Of a stretch of 9,009 bases of DNA, positions 1 to 7,325 are shown in pieces (position 1 is the first letter of the stretch; every line of letters starts with the position of its first letter). This stretch comes from an uncultured Oscillospiraceae bacterium (lineage in GTDB: Bacteria > Bacillota_A > Clostridia > Oscillospirales > Oscillospiraceae). The notes beneath the pieces are model-generated. The model did no database searches. It saw only the letters and a program-made list of their open reading frames with translations, and was not told the origin of the DNA. The stretch is taken from contig CANRKN010000084.1 in NCBI GenBank assembly GCA_947631215.1, positions 1 to 9,009 of the forward strand, read 5' to 3'. A program made the translations under genes and the position numbers.

Positions 1-359
1 AGCTGCCGCTTTTGTACAACGTCACCGACGACATCATGGTCATGTACGCCGGCCAGATCGTGGAGAAGGGCACCGCCAAGGAGATGGTCTTCGACCCGGT
101 GCACCCCTATTCCCACGGCCTGATGGGCTCCATCCTGGTGCCCGAGGAGGGCACCCGCGGCCACAAGCTGGCCGCCATCCCCGGCGCGCCCCCCAACCTG
201 AAGCATCCCCCAGACGGCTGCCGTTTCGCAGCCCGGTGCAAGTACGCCACCGCCGACTGCCGCTATACCTCCATCCCGGAAAAGACCTTCGGCGAGGGCC
301 GCATGTACCGCTGCCTCATGGGCATCGACGAACTGAAGGAGGTGTACAGCCATGAATGA
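1..359 (+). CDS. OppD/DppD-type ABC transporter ATP-binding protein, C-terminal part (5' end outside window)
   Basis: This is the end of an ATPase subunit of an oligopeptide/dipeptide-family (Opp/Dpp) ABC importer, a membrane-associated cytoplasmic protein that powers uptake. The reading frame is open from the window edge. The first complete codons read [23 protein letters not shown], the stretch that directly follows the H-loop histidine in this family, so Walker A, Walker B and the signature motif lie upstream. Next come the family's C-terminal helix ([14 protein letters not shown]), the IPGAPPNL segment, and four cysteines at codons starting 219, 237, 258 and 312 with spacing C-x5-C-x6-C-x17-C. 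In OppD-type ATPases this cysteine set has been shown to hold a [4Fe-4S] cluster. The stop overlaps the next gene's ATG by 8 bases, so the two ATPases are translationally linked. Given the neighbours, the cargo is more likely cello-oligosaccharide than peptide; that is inference. Confidence 0.93.
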   Translation, partial: LPLLYNVTDDIMVMYAGQIVEKGTAKEMVFDPVHPYSHGLMGSILVPEEGTRGHKLAAIPGAPPNLKHPPDGCRFAARCKYATADCRYTSIPEKTFGEGRMYRCLMGIDELKEVYSHE

Positions 360-1206
360 ACCGGCACGCGTGCAGAAGGACTTTTCCAACGCGCCACTGT
401 GCCTGTCCGGCAAGGGCGTGACCAAGATCTTCGGCTTCGGCGACAAGAAGACCGTGGCTGTGGACCATGTGGACTTTGAGTTCCACGAGGGCGAGTTCGT
501 CTCCATCGTGGGCGAGTCCGGCTCCGGCAAGACCACCCTTTCCAAGATGCTGCTGGGCCTTTCCAACGCCACGGAGGGGGAGATATTCTTCCAGGGCAAG
601 CCCCGGGACATCTCCAGCGGCCACAAGAAGAAGGAGTACTGGAAGGGCATCCAGGCCATCTTCCAGGACCCGTTCTCCTCCTTCAACACCTTCCAGAAGA
701 TAGACACCGTGCTGCTGGACTGCATCAATATGCGCGGCGGCAAGGGCCTTTCCAAGGAAGAGAAGTTCAACATGATGAGCGAGGCCTGCCACTTCGTGAA
801 CCTGGAGTTCAAGGAGCTGACCAACAAGTACCCCTTCGAGCTGTCCGGCGGCCAGATGCAGCGGCTGATGATCGCCCGCATCTTCCTCCTGAAGCCGAAG
901 ATCCTGCTGGCCGACGAGCCCACCTCCATGGTGGACGCCTGCTCCCGGGCCACCATCCTGGATATGCTCTTAAACCTCCGGGATGAGATCGGCATGACCG
1001 TCATCTTCATCACCCACGACATAGGCCTTGCCTACTACATCTCCGACACCGTGTACATCATGGAGCACGGCAAGTTCGTGGAGTACGGCAAGGCGGACGA
1101 GGTCATACTGAACCCCCACGCGCCCTATACCAAGCGGCTCATCAGCGACGTGCCCAAGATCCACGAGGAGTGGGATTTGTCCACCGTGGACCTGAAGGCC
1201 GAATAA
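352..1206 (+). CDS. OppF/DppF-type ABC transporter ATP-binding protein
   Basis: This is the second ATPase of the Opp/Dpp-family importer, 284 residues, close to a full-length nucleotide-binding subunit. Visible motifs: Walker A GESGSGKT (residues 54-61), Q-loop in IFQDP (103-107), signature LSGGQMQR (164-171), Walker B ILLADEP (184-190), D-loop SMVDA (192-196), H-loop histidine 222 in ITHD, and the oligopeptide-transporter tail [15 protein letters not shown] (254-268). All catalytic residues are present, so it should hydrolyse ATP. Unlike its partner upstream it ends soon after the tail and lacks the four-cysteine cluster. The ATG at 352 is preceded by AAGGAGGTG at 336-344 and overlaps the upstream stop (ATGAATGA). 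The GH3 gene follows after a gap of about 18 bases with no terminator, so transporter and glycosidase are probably co-transcribed. Opp-family transporters carry cello-oligosaccharides in Thermotoga and Pyrococcus; a peptide role cannot be excluded. Confidence 0.95.
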   Translation: MNEPARVQKDFSNAPLCLSGKGVTKIFGFGDKKTVAVDHVDFEFHEGEFVSIVGESGSGKTTLSKMLLGLSNATEGEIFFQGKPRDISSGHKKKEYWKGIQAIFQDPFSSFNTFQKIDTVLLDCINMRGGKGLSKEEKFNMMSEACHFVNLEFKELTNKYPFELSGGQMQRLMIARIFLLKPKILLADEPTSMVDACSRATILDMLLNLRDEIGMTVIFITHDIGLAYYISDTVYIMEHGKFVEYGKADEVILNPHAPYTKRLISDVPKIHEEWDLSTVDLKAE

Positions 1207-1214
1207 GCCATTGT

Positions 1215-1219
1215 GAGGA
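1215..1219 (+). promoter_or_regulatory. Ribosome binding site that sets the GH3 start
   Basis: GAGGA at 1215-1219 lies 5 bases before ATG at 1225. An in-frame GTG exists at 1213, but it overlaps this Shine-Dalgarno site and has no good site of its own. The protein therefore most likely starts at 1225 with MNIKDVISQMTLEEK, the usual GH3 opening. Confidence 0.65.
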
Positions 1220-1224
1220 TCGAC

Positions 1225-3477
1225 ATGAACATCAAAGACGTTATCTCTCAGATGACGCTGGAAGAAAAGGCCGGGCTCTGCTCCGGCCTGGACTTCTGGC
1301 ATACCAAGCCCGTGGAGCGGCTGGGCGTACAGGCCGTCATGGTCTCCGACGGCCCCCACGGCCTGCGCAAGCAGGACGAAAAGGGCGACCACCTGGGCAT
1401 CAACGACTCCATCAAGGCCGTGTGCATGCCCGCCGCCTGCGCCACCGCCGCCTCCTTCGACCGGGACCTTATCGGGAAGATGGGCCAGGCCATCGGCGCC
1501 AGCTGCCAGCATGAGAAACTGGCCGTGGTGCTGGGTCCGGCGGTGAACATCAAGCGCTCGCCTCTGTGCGGCCGGAACTTCGAGTACCTGTCAGAGGACC
1601 CCTATCTCGCCGGCGAGATGGCGGCCGCCTACATAAACGGCGTGCAGAGCCAGAACGTGGGCACCTCCATCAAGCACTTCGCCGCCAATAACCAGGAGCA
1701 CCGGCGCATGAGCTCCAGCTCCAACGCCGACGAGCGGACGCTGCGGGAGATATACTTCCCCGCCTTTGAGACCGCCGTCAAAAAGGCCCAGCCCTGGACC
1801 GTCATGTGCTCCTATAACCGCATCAACGGCGTGTACGCCTCGGAAAATCCCTGGCTTTTGACCGAGGTGCTGCGCAAGGAATGGGGCTTCAAGGGCTACG
1901 TCATGAGCGACTGGGGCGCGGTCAGCGATAGAGTGGCCGGCGTGGCCGCGGGGCTGGACCTGGAGATGCCCTCCTCCGGCGGCGTCAACGACAAGAAAAT
2001 CGTCGAGGCCGTCCGGGCCGGGAAGCTGGACGAGGCGGTGGTGGACCAGGCCGTGGAGCGCATCCTCACCATTAACGAGATGTATCTCGCCAACGCAAAG
2101 CCCGACACCCCCTGGGACCAGGAGGCGGACCACATCCTCTCCGCCGACATAGCGGCCCAGTGCATGGTGCTTTTGAAAAACGAGGGCGTCCTGCCGCTGG
2201 ATAAGACCGACAAGGTCGCTTTCATCGGCGAGTTCGCCGCCAGGCCCCGGTTCCAGGGCGGCGGCTCCAGCCACATCAACAGCTTCAAGACCACCTCCGC
2301 CCTGGAAGCGGCGGAGGGACTGCCCGTGACCTATGCCCAGGGCTACAGCGTGGCCAAGGACGAGGCCACCGACGACATGATCGCCGAAGCTGTGGCGGCG
2401 GCCAAGGCCGCCAGGACCGCGGTGGTGTTCGCGGGCCTGCCCGACAGCTACGAGTCCGAGGGCTATGACCGCACCCATATGGCCCTGCCCGCCTGCCAGA
2501 ACAAGCTGATCGAAGCCGTGGCGGCCGCCAATCCCAACACGGTGGTGGTGCTCCACAACGGCTCCCCGGTGGAGATGCCCTGGCTGGATAAGGTCAAGGG
2601 CGTGCTGGAGGCGTACCTCGGCGGTCAGGCGGTGGGTATCGCCACGGTGAAAATACTCTTTGGCGACGTGAACCCCTCCGGCCACCTGGCGGAGAGCTTC
2701 CCCGTGAAGCTGGAGGACAATCCCTCCTACCTCTTCTACGGCGGCGAGGCCGACAAGGCCGACTACCGGGAGGGCGTGTTCGTTGGCTACCGGTACTACG
2801 ACAAAAAGCACATGGATGTGGCCTTCCCCTTCGGTCACGGCCTTTCCTACACCACCTTCGCCTTCTCCGACCTGCGCCTCAGCGCGGACCGCATCACCGA
2901 TAAGGACACCCTCACCGTCACGGTGAAGGCTGCAAATACCGGCGCCCGCGCCGGCAAGACCGTGGTGCAGCTCTATGTAGGCGACAAGGAGAGCACGGTG
3001 CTGCGCCCCGTGCGGGAGCTCAAGGGCTTCGAGAAGGTGGAGCTGGCCCCCGGGGAGAGCAAGGATGTGACCTTCACCCTGGATAAGCGGGCCTTCGCCT
3101 ACTGGAACGAGGAGCTCCACGACTGGCATGTGGAGACCGGCGAGTTCTCTATCGAAATAGGCCAGTCCTCCCGGGCCATCGACGTATCCGCCGCGGTCAC
3201 CGTGGAGGGCTCGGTGAAGCTCAAAAAGCATTACGACAAGGACTCCATCTTCATGGATATCCTTTCCGACCCGGCGGCCGCCGCCATCATCAAACCTCTC
3301 ATGGACGGCATGAGCCAGATGTTCGGCCCCGGGGACGGGGACGACCCCTCCGTCACCGACGACATGGGCGCCGCCATGGTGAAGTACATGCCCCTGCGCA
3401 ACGTGGTGAACTTCAGCGCCGGCGCGGTGGGCGAGGAAGTGCTGGATGTTCTCCTGCAGGCGCTGAACAACAGCTGA
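1225..3477 (+). CDS. GH3 family beta-glucosidase (cytoplasmic)
   Basis: This is a glycoside hydrolase family 3 enzyme of 750 residues from the ATG at 1225. It likely removes terminal glucose from cellobiose and other beta-glucosides by retaining hydrolysis. Visible parts: the N-terminal TIM-barrel with SDGPHGLR (about 41-48) and KHFAANNQE (150-158); the nucleophile Asp229 in VMSDWGA (codon 1909-1911); the alpha/beta sandwich with ESEGYDR (410-416), whose second Glu is the probable acid/base; and a fibronectin III-like domain (about 573-651) containing VVQLYVGD and RELKGFEKVELAPGE. About 90 further residues follow, including DILSDPAAAAIIKPLMDGM and MPLRNVVNFS, an extension found on many Firmicute GH3 enzymes and of unclear role. 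There is no signal peptide, so it acts on imported sugar. Specificity within GH3 (glucoside, xyloside, other) cannot be fixed from sequence; the GH94 and GH1 neighbours favour beta-glucosides. Confidence 0.95.
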   Translation: MNIKDVISQMTLEEKAGLCSGLDFWHTKPVERLGVQAVMVSDGPHGLRKQDEKGDHLGINDSIKAVCMPAACATAASFDRDLIGKMGQAIGASCQHEKLAVVLGPAVNIKRSPLCGRNFEYLSEDPYLAGEMAAAYINGVQSQNVGTSIKHFAANNQEHRRMSSSSNADERTLREIYFPAFETAVKKAQPWTVMCSYNRINGVYASENPWLLTEVLRKEWGFKGYVMSDWGAVSDRVAGVAAGLDLEMPSSGGVNDKKIVEAVRAGKLDEAVVDQAVERILTINEMYLANAKPDTPWDQEADHILSADIAAQCMVLLKNEGVLPLDKTDKVAFIGEFAARPRFQGGGSSHINSFKTTSALEAAEGLPVTYAQGYSVAKDEATDDMIAEAVAAAKAARTAVVFAGLPDSYESEGYDRTHMALPACQNKLIEAVAAANPNTVVVLHNGSPVEMPWLDKVKGVLEAYLGGQAVGIATVKILFGDVNPSGHLAESFPVKLEDNPSYLFYGGEADKADYREGVFVGYRYYDKKHMDVAFPFGHGLSYTTFAFSDLRLSADRITDKDTLTVTVKAANTGARAGKTVVQLYVGDKESTVLRPVRELKGFEKVELAPGESKDVTFTLDKRAFAYWNEELHDWHVETGEFSIEIGQSSRAIDVSAAVTVEGSVKLKKHYDKDSIFMDILSDPAAAAIIKPLMDGMSQMFGPGDGDDPSVTDDMGAAMVKYMPLRNVVNFSAGAVGEEVLDVLLQALNNS

Positions 3478-3490
3478 GATATTTTCGGGG

Positions 3491-3526
3491 AAGGAGGGTC
3501 ACATGTACATGCGGCCCTCCTTTTTT
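3491..3526 (+). terminator. Intrinsic terminator-like hairpin between the GH3 and GH94 genes
   Basis: A perfect 8-bp stem, AAGGAGGG (3491-3498) with CCCTCCTT (3515-3522), has a 16-base loop and runs into six T residues (3521-3526). It lies 14 bases after the GH3 stop. The geometry is that of a Rho-independent terminator, although the loop is long and the left arm doubles as a Shine-Dalgarno-like sequence. No promoter is visible between it and the GH94 gene, so complete termination would leave the downstream genes without an evident promoter. Partial read-through or regulated attenuation is more likely. Confidence 0.7.
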
Positions 3527-3535
3527 AACATGTGA
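3491..3535 (+). promoter_or_regulatory. Candidate attenuator with a 10-codon leader ORF and an alternative hairpin
   Basis: Two things overlap the terminator hairpin. First, TCACATGT (3499-3506) is a perfect inverted repeat of ACATGTGA (3528-3535); this pairing crosses the terminator stem, so both cannot form as simple hairpins. Second, GGAGGG (3493-3498, the left arm) sits 4 bases before ATG at 3503, opening a 10-codon frame MYMRPSFFNM that ends at TGA 3533-3535, just before the GH94 ribosome binding site. A ribosome loading there would cover the left arm and block the terminator. The loop also contains the 10-bp palindrome CATGTACATG (3502-3511), which could instead be a protein-binding site. 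The structure is seen; the regulatory role is inferred. Confidence 0.3.
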
Positions 3536-3537
3536 AC

Positions 3538-3544
3538 GAGGTGA
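3538..3544 (+). promoter_or_regulatory. Ribosome binding site that sets the GH94 start
   Basis: GAGGTGA at 3538-3544 lies 5 bases before ATG at 3550. A GTG at 3532 is in frame but sits upstream of this site. The ATG gives MRYGHFDDKRREYVIDTP, the typical cellobiose phosphorylase opening. The same CGAGGTGAC string precedes the GH1 start at 5955-5963. Confidence 0.7.
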
Positions 3545-3549
3545 CCGTC

Positions 3550-5970
3550 ATGCGATACGGACATTTTGACGATAAGCGGCGGGAGTATGTCATCGACACC
3601 CCCGCCACGCCCCAGCCCTGGATCAACTACCTGGGCAGCGAGGCCTTTTTCTCCCTCATCAGCAACACGGCGGGGGGCTACTGCTTCTACCGGGACGCCA
3701 AGCTCCAGCGGCTGGTGCGCTACCGGTATAACAGCGTCCCCGCGGACATAGGCGGCCGGTTTTTCTACATCAAGGAGGCGGGCAGGCCCGCCTGGAGCCC
3801 CGCCTTCCATCCGGCGGACGTCCCCCTGGACAGCTACCGCTGCCGCCACGGACTGGGCTACACCGTCTTTGAGACGGCGAAGGACGGCCTGGCCGCGGAG
3901 ATGACCTTCCTGGTGCCCCTGGGGGAGGACTGCGAGGTCCAGCGGATAACGCTCAAAAACGAGACCGACAGCCCCAAGAGCCTTCGTCTCACCGCCGCGG
4001 TGGAGTGGTGCCTCTGGAACGCGGTGGACGACTCCACCAACTTCCAGCGGAACCTGAACATCGGCGAGCTGGAGGTGGAGGGCAGCGTCATCTACCACAA
4101 GACCGAGTACCGGGAGCGGCGGGACCACTACGCGTACTACGGCGTGAACGCCCCCCTGGCGGGGTACGACACGGACCGGGATACCTTCCTGGGCCAGTTC
4201 GGCAGCTACGCTGACCCCAAAGCCATCCGGGAGGGGAGAACCGGCGACTTTATCGCCCACGGCGGCGCGCCCATGGCGGGCCTGGCCCTGGACGCCGAGC
4301 TTAAGCCGGGGCAGGAGGTCACTTACGTATTCGTGCTGGGCTACGGACAGAATCCCCGGGATAAAAAGTTCGTAGCGCCGAACGTCATCCGCAAGGACAC
4401 GGCGGAGCGGGTCATGGCGAAGTTCGCCGACGCCCAGGCGGTGGACGAAGCGCTTTCGGAGCTGGCCGCCCACTGGGACGGCCTGCTGGGCCGGTATCAG
4501 CTGCAAAGCGATGACCCGGTGCTGGACCGGATGGTGAACATCTGGCACCAGTACCAGTGCATGATCACCTTCAACATGAGCCGGTCGGCCAGCTACTTTG
4601 AGAGCGGCACGGGCCGGGGCATGGGGTTCCGGGACAGCTGCCAGGACCTGCTGGGCTTCGTGCACATGGCCCGGGGCCGGGCAAGGGAGCGCATCATCGA
4701 CATCGCCTCCATCCAGTGGGCCGACGGCAGCACCTACCACCAGTACCAGCCTCTCACCAAGCGGGGCAACGACGACGTGGGCAGCGGCTTCAACGACGAC
4801 CCCCTGTGGCTGGTGGCCTGCACCTGGGCCTACATCAGCGAGACCGGCGACTGGTCCATTTTGGACCATCCCACGCCCTTCGACAACGTCCCCGGCAGCG
4901 AACAGCCTTTGATGGAGCACCTGCGCCGGAGCGTAAACTACATCATGACCCATCTGGGGCCCCACAAGCTGCCCCTCATCGGCCGGGCGGACTGGAACGA
5001 CTGCCTGAACCTGAACTGCTTCTCCGAGGAGCCGGGGGAGAGCTTCCAGACCACGGGGCCCTCCGAGGGGCCGGTGGCGGAGTCGGTGTTCATCGGCGGC
5101 ATGTTCGTCCTCTACGGGAGACAATACGCCCAGCTCTGCCGGGCCCGGGGCCTGGATGAGGAGGCCGAAAAAGTGGAGGCCGCCGTGGCGGCCATGGACG
5201 AGGCCGTATCCACCGCCGGGTGGGACGGGGCCTGGTTCCGCCGGGCCTATGACGCCTTCTCCCAGCCGGTGGGCAGCCGTGAGTGCCCCGAGGGACAGAT
5301 CTACATCGAGCCCCAGGGCATGTGCGTCATGGCGGGCGTCGGCGTAAAGGATGGCAAGGCGGAGACGGCGCTGGATTCCGTGCGGGAAAAGCTCCTGGGA
5401 AAATACGGCGTGGAGCTTGTCTCGCCCTGCTATACGGTGTATCATAAGGAGCTGGGGGAGATCACCAGCTACCCGCCGGGATACAAGGAAAACGGCTCCG
5501 TGTTCTGCCACAACAACCCCTGGATCAGCATCGCCGAGACGGTCATTGGCCGGGGCGACAACGCCTTCGACATCTATAAGCGCACCTGCCCGGCCTATCA
5601 GGAGGACGGCAGCGATATCCGCCGGGCGGAGCCCTACGCCTACGCCCAGACGGTGGCGGCCCGGGCCTCCTATGAGGAGGGCGCGGCCCGCAACAGCTGG
5701 CTCACCGGCACGGCGGCCTGGACCTTCGTGGACATCAGCCAGTACATCCTGGGCGTCCGGCCCACGCCGGAGGGCCTCACCATAGACCCCTGCCTGCCGG
5801 AGAGCCTGGGCGAGTATAAAGTCGAGCGCCGGTTCCGGGATGCGCTGTACCACATCCATGTGCGTCAAACCGGTACATATTCCCTCACCGTGGACGGCGA
5901 GACGCTGTCCGGCAAGACCATTTCCCCGATGGAGGGGAAGAATGAATACAACGTCGAGGTGACGGTATGA
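3550..5970 (+). CDS. Cellobiose phosphorylase (GH94)
   Basis: This is a family 94 inverting phosphorylase of 806 residues, the usual size for cellobiose phosphorylase (EC 2.4.1.20). It is expected to convert cellobiose plus phosphate to glucose 1-phosphate and glucose in the cytoplasm, saving one ATP per glucose compared with hydrolysis. Visible features: the N-terminal beta-sandwich with TPQPWINYLGSEAFFSLIS (about 18-36); the catalytic (alpha/alpha)6 barrel with FESGTGRGMGFRDS (350-363) and TYHQYQPLTKRGND (395-408); the catalytic acid Asp484 in RADWNDCLNLN; and likely phosphate-binding His654 (FCHNNPW) with Thr719-Gly720 (LTGTAAW), by analogy with characterised GH94 enzymes. It is too short for cellodextrin phosphorylase and its motifs fit cellobiose phosphorylase best; other GH94 specificities remain possible. 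Its stop overlaps the GH1 start (ATGA at 5967-5970), so the two are translationally coupled. Confidence 0.95.
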   Translation: MRYGHFDDKRREYVIDTPATPQPWINYLGSEAFFSLISNTAGGYCFYRDAKLQRLVRYRYNSVPADIGGRFFYIKEAGRPAWSPAFHPADVPLDSYRCRHGLGYTVFETAKDGLAAEMTFLVPLGEDCEVQRITLKNETDSPKSLRLTAAVEWCLWNAVDDSTNFQRNLNIGELEVEGSVIYHKTEYRERRDHYAYYGVNAPLAGYDTDRDTFLGQFGSYADPKAIREGRTGDFIAHGGAPMAGLALDAELKPGQEVTYVFVLGYGQNPRDKKFVAPNVIRKDTAERVMAKFADAQAVDEALSELAAHWDGLLGRYQLQSDDPVLDRMVNIWHQYQCMITFNMSRSASYFESGTGRGMGFRDSCQDLLGFVHMARGRARERIIDIASIQWADGSTYHQYQPLTKRGNDDVGSGFNDDPLWLVACTWAYISETGDWSILDHPTPFDNVPGSEQPLMEHLRRSVNYIMTHLGPHKLPLIGRADWNDCLNLNCFSEEPGESFQTTGPSEGPVAESVFIGGMFVLYGRQYAQLCRARGLDEEAEKVEAAVAAMDEAVSTAGWDGAWFRRAYDAFSQPVGSRECPEGQIYIEPQGMCVMAGVGVKDGKAETALDSVREKLLGKYGVELVSPCYTVYHKELGEITSYPPGYKENGSVFCHNNPWISIAETVIGRGDNAFDIYKRTCPAYQEDGSDIRRAEPYAYAQTVAARASYEEGAARNSWLTGTAAWTFVDISQYILGVRPTPEGLTIDPCLPESLGEYKVERRFRDALYHIHVRQTGTYSLTVDGETLSGKTISPMEGKNEYNVEVTV

Positions 5971-7313
5971 GCAGATTTCCCAAGGACTTTCTCTGGGGCG
6001 TGGCATGTGCGTCCTATCAGTGCGAGGGCGGCTGGGACGCTGACGGCAAGGGCCTGAACATCTGGGACGAGTTCTGCCACGACACGACCCGCCCCCACAT
6101 CAAAAACGGCGACACCGGGGACGTGGCCTGCGACAGCTACCACCGTTTTCGGGAGGACGTCGCCCTCATGAAGCAGCACAACATCCAGGCCTACCGCTTC
6201 TCCGTGAACTGGGCCCGGATAATCCCCGACGGGGACGGGGCCGTGAACGAGGCGGGGCTCAAATTCTACGAGGACCTGGTGGACGAGCTTCTGGCAAACG
6301 GCATCGAGCCGCTGGTGACCCTCTACCATTGGGACCTGCCCAGCGCCCTGCAGGATAAGGGCGGCTGGCTCAACCGGGACATTGTGGAGGCCTTCGGCCG
6401 CTACGCGGGCATCTTTGCCGCCCGGATGAAGGGGAAGGTCAAAAAATACATGACCCTCAACGAGCCCCAGTGCATCGCGGCCCTGGGGTACGGAAACGGC
6501 GTGCATGCCCCCGGGTGGGTCCTGAGCGAGGAGAAGGTGGCGCGGGTATTTCACCACCTGTGCCTTTCTCACAGCGCGGCCTATCGGGCCATCAAGGCGG
6601 CGGACCCGGCCGCCCAGGTGGGCGTGGCCTCCTGCGGCCGGTTCACCTATCCCGAAAAGGACACCCCCAAGAACCGGGAGGCGTCCTATGAGGCCACCTT
6701 CGCCCTGCCCGCCGACGACTGGATGTTCACCTTCGACATCTTCCTGGACCCCATATGCCTTAAAAAATACCCCGACGACATCCCTGCCGCGGTGCGGCGC
6801 TTCGCCGATACCGTGGACCCGGGGGACTGGGCCCTCATGGAATCGCCGGACTTCATCGGCGTGAACGTCTATAACGGCGAGATGGTGGACGAGGACGGGA
6901 AGTACGTGGAGCGGTATCCCGGTTTTCCCGTGACGGCCAACAAGTGGCCCGTCACCCCGGAGGTCATGCACTACGCGCCCCTGCAAATTGCCAAACGGTA
7001 TAATAAGCCCATCTACATCACCGAGAACGGCCAGTCCTGCAACGACCGCATCCACCTGGACGGCATGGTCCACGACCCGGAGCGCATCGACTTTCTGCAT
7101 AGGTACCTCCTGGAGCTGGCCAAGAGCGTAGAAGAGGGCGTGGACCTGCGGGGGTACATGCAGTGGAGTTTTCTGGACAACTTCGAGTGGAGCGAGGGCT
7201 ACGGCGAGCGGTTCGGCATCGTCTACGTGGACTACCGCACCTGCGAGCGCACGCCCAAGGACTCCGCCCGGTGGTATGCCCATGTCATCGAGACCAACGG
7301 CGAATGCCTGTGA
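5967..7313 (+). CDS. GH1 family beta-glucosidase
   Basis: This is a family 1 retaining beta-glucosidase (EC 3.2.1.21) of 448 residues, the normal length for the family. It opens with the hallmark FPKDFLWGVACASYQCEGG. The acid/base is Glu166 (TLNEPQ) and the nucleophile Glu353 (YITENG). HWDLP (121-125), NWARIIPDG (81-89) and QWSFLDNFEWSEGYGERFG (399-417) form the glucose-binding site. Glu407-Trp408 is the form used by enzymes acting on unphosphorylated glucosides, not the Ser/Lys/Tyr set of 6-phospho-beta-glucosidases, which agrees with an ABC rather than a PTS route of uptake. There is no signal peptide. The ATG at 5967 has GAGGTGA at 5956-5962, inside the end of the GH94 gene, and overlaps its stop. 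The next gene starts 12 bases after this stop. It could finish short cellodextrins or aryl-glucosides that the phosphorylase does not take. Confidence 0.96.
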   Translation: MSRFPKDFLWGVACASYQCEGGWDADGKGLNIWDEFCHDTTRPHIKNGDTGDVACDSYHRFREDVALMKQHNIQAYRFSVNWARIIPDGDGAVNEAGLKFYEDLVDELLANGIEPLVTLYHWDLPSALQDKGGWLNRDIVEAFGRYAGIFAARMKGKVKKYMTLNEPQCIAALGYGNGVHAPGWVLSEEKVARVFHHLCLSHSAAYRAIKAADPAAQVGVASCGRFTYPEKDTPKNREASYEATFALPADDWMFTFDIFLDPICLKKYPDDIPAAVRRFADTVDPGDWALMESPDFIGVNVYNGEMVDEDGKYVERYPGFPVTANKWPVTPEVMHYAPLQIAKRYNKPIYITENGQSCNDRIHLDGMVHDPERIDFLHRYLLELAKSVEEGVDLRGYMQWSFLDNFEWSEGYGERFGIVYVDYRTCERTPKDSARWYAHVIETNGECL

Positions 7314-7325
7314 GGAGGTAATACT

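Noticed and set aside
1591..3231. A 546-codon minus-strand frame opposite the GH3 gene
   Set aside because: Same low-information composition caused by G/C-rich third positions; no ribosome binding site or family motif.
3550..5970. The GH94 enzyme as cellodextrin phosphorylase or a cyclic glucan synthase domain
   Set aside because: Its length of about 806 residues and its N-terminal and catalytic motifs match cellobiose phosphorylase; those alternatives are clearly longer.
3499..6006. An 835-codon open frame on the minus strand, opposite the GH94 gene
   Set aside because: Its translation is rich in Val, Ala, Gly, His and Leu with no recognisable motif, as expected from reading the complement of GC-biased codons. 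The plus strand has a complete catalytic GH94 enzyme.
5967..7313. The GH1 enzyme as a 6-phospho-beta-glucosidase
   Set aside because: It has the Glu-Trp (FEWSEG) sugar-binding pair of free-glucoside enzymes and no PTS genes are present.
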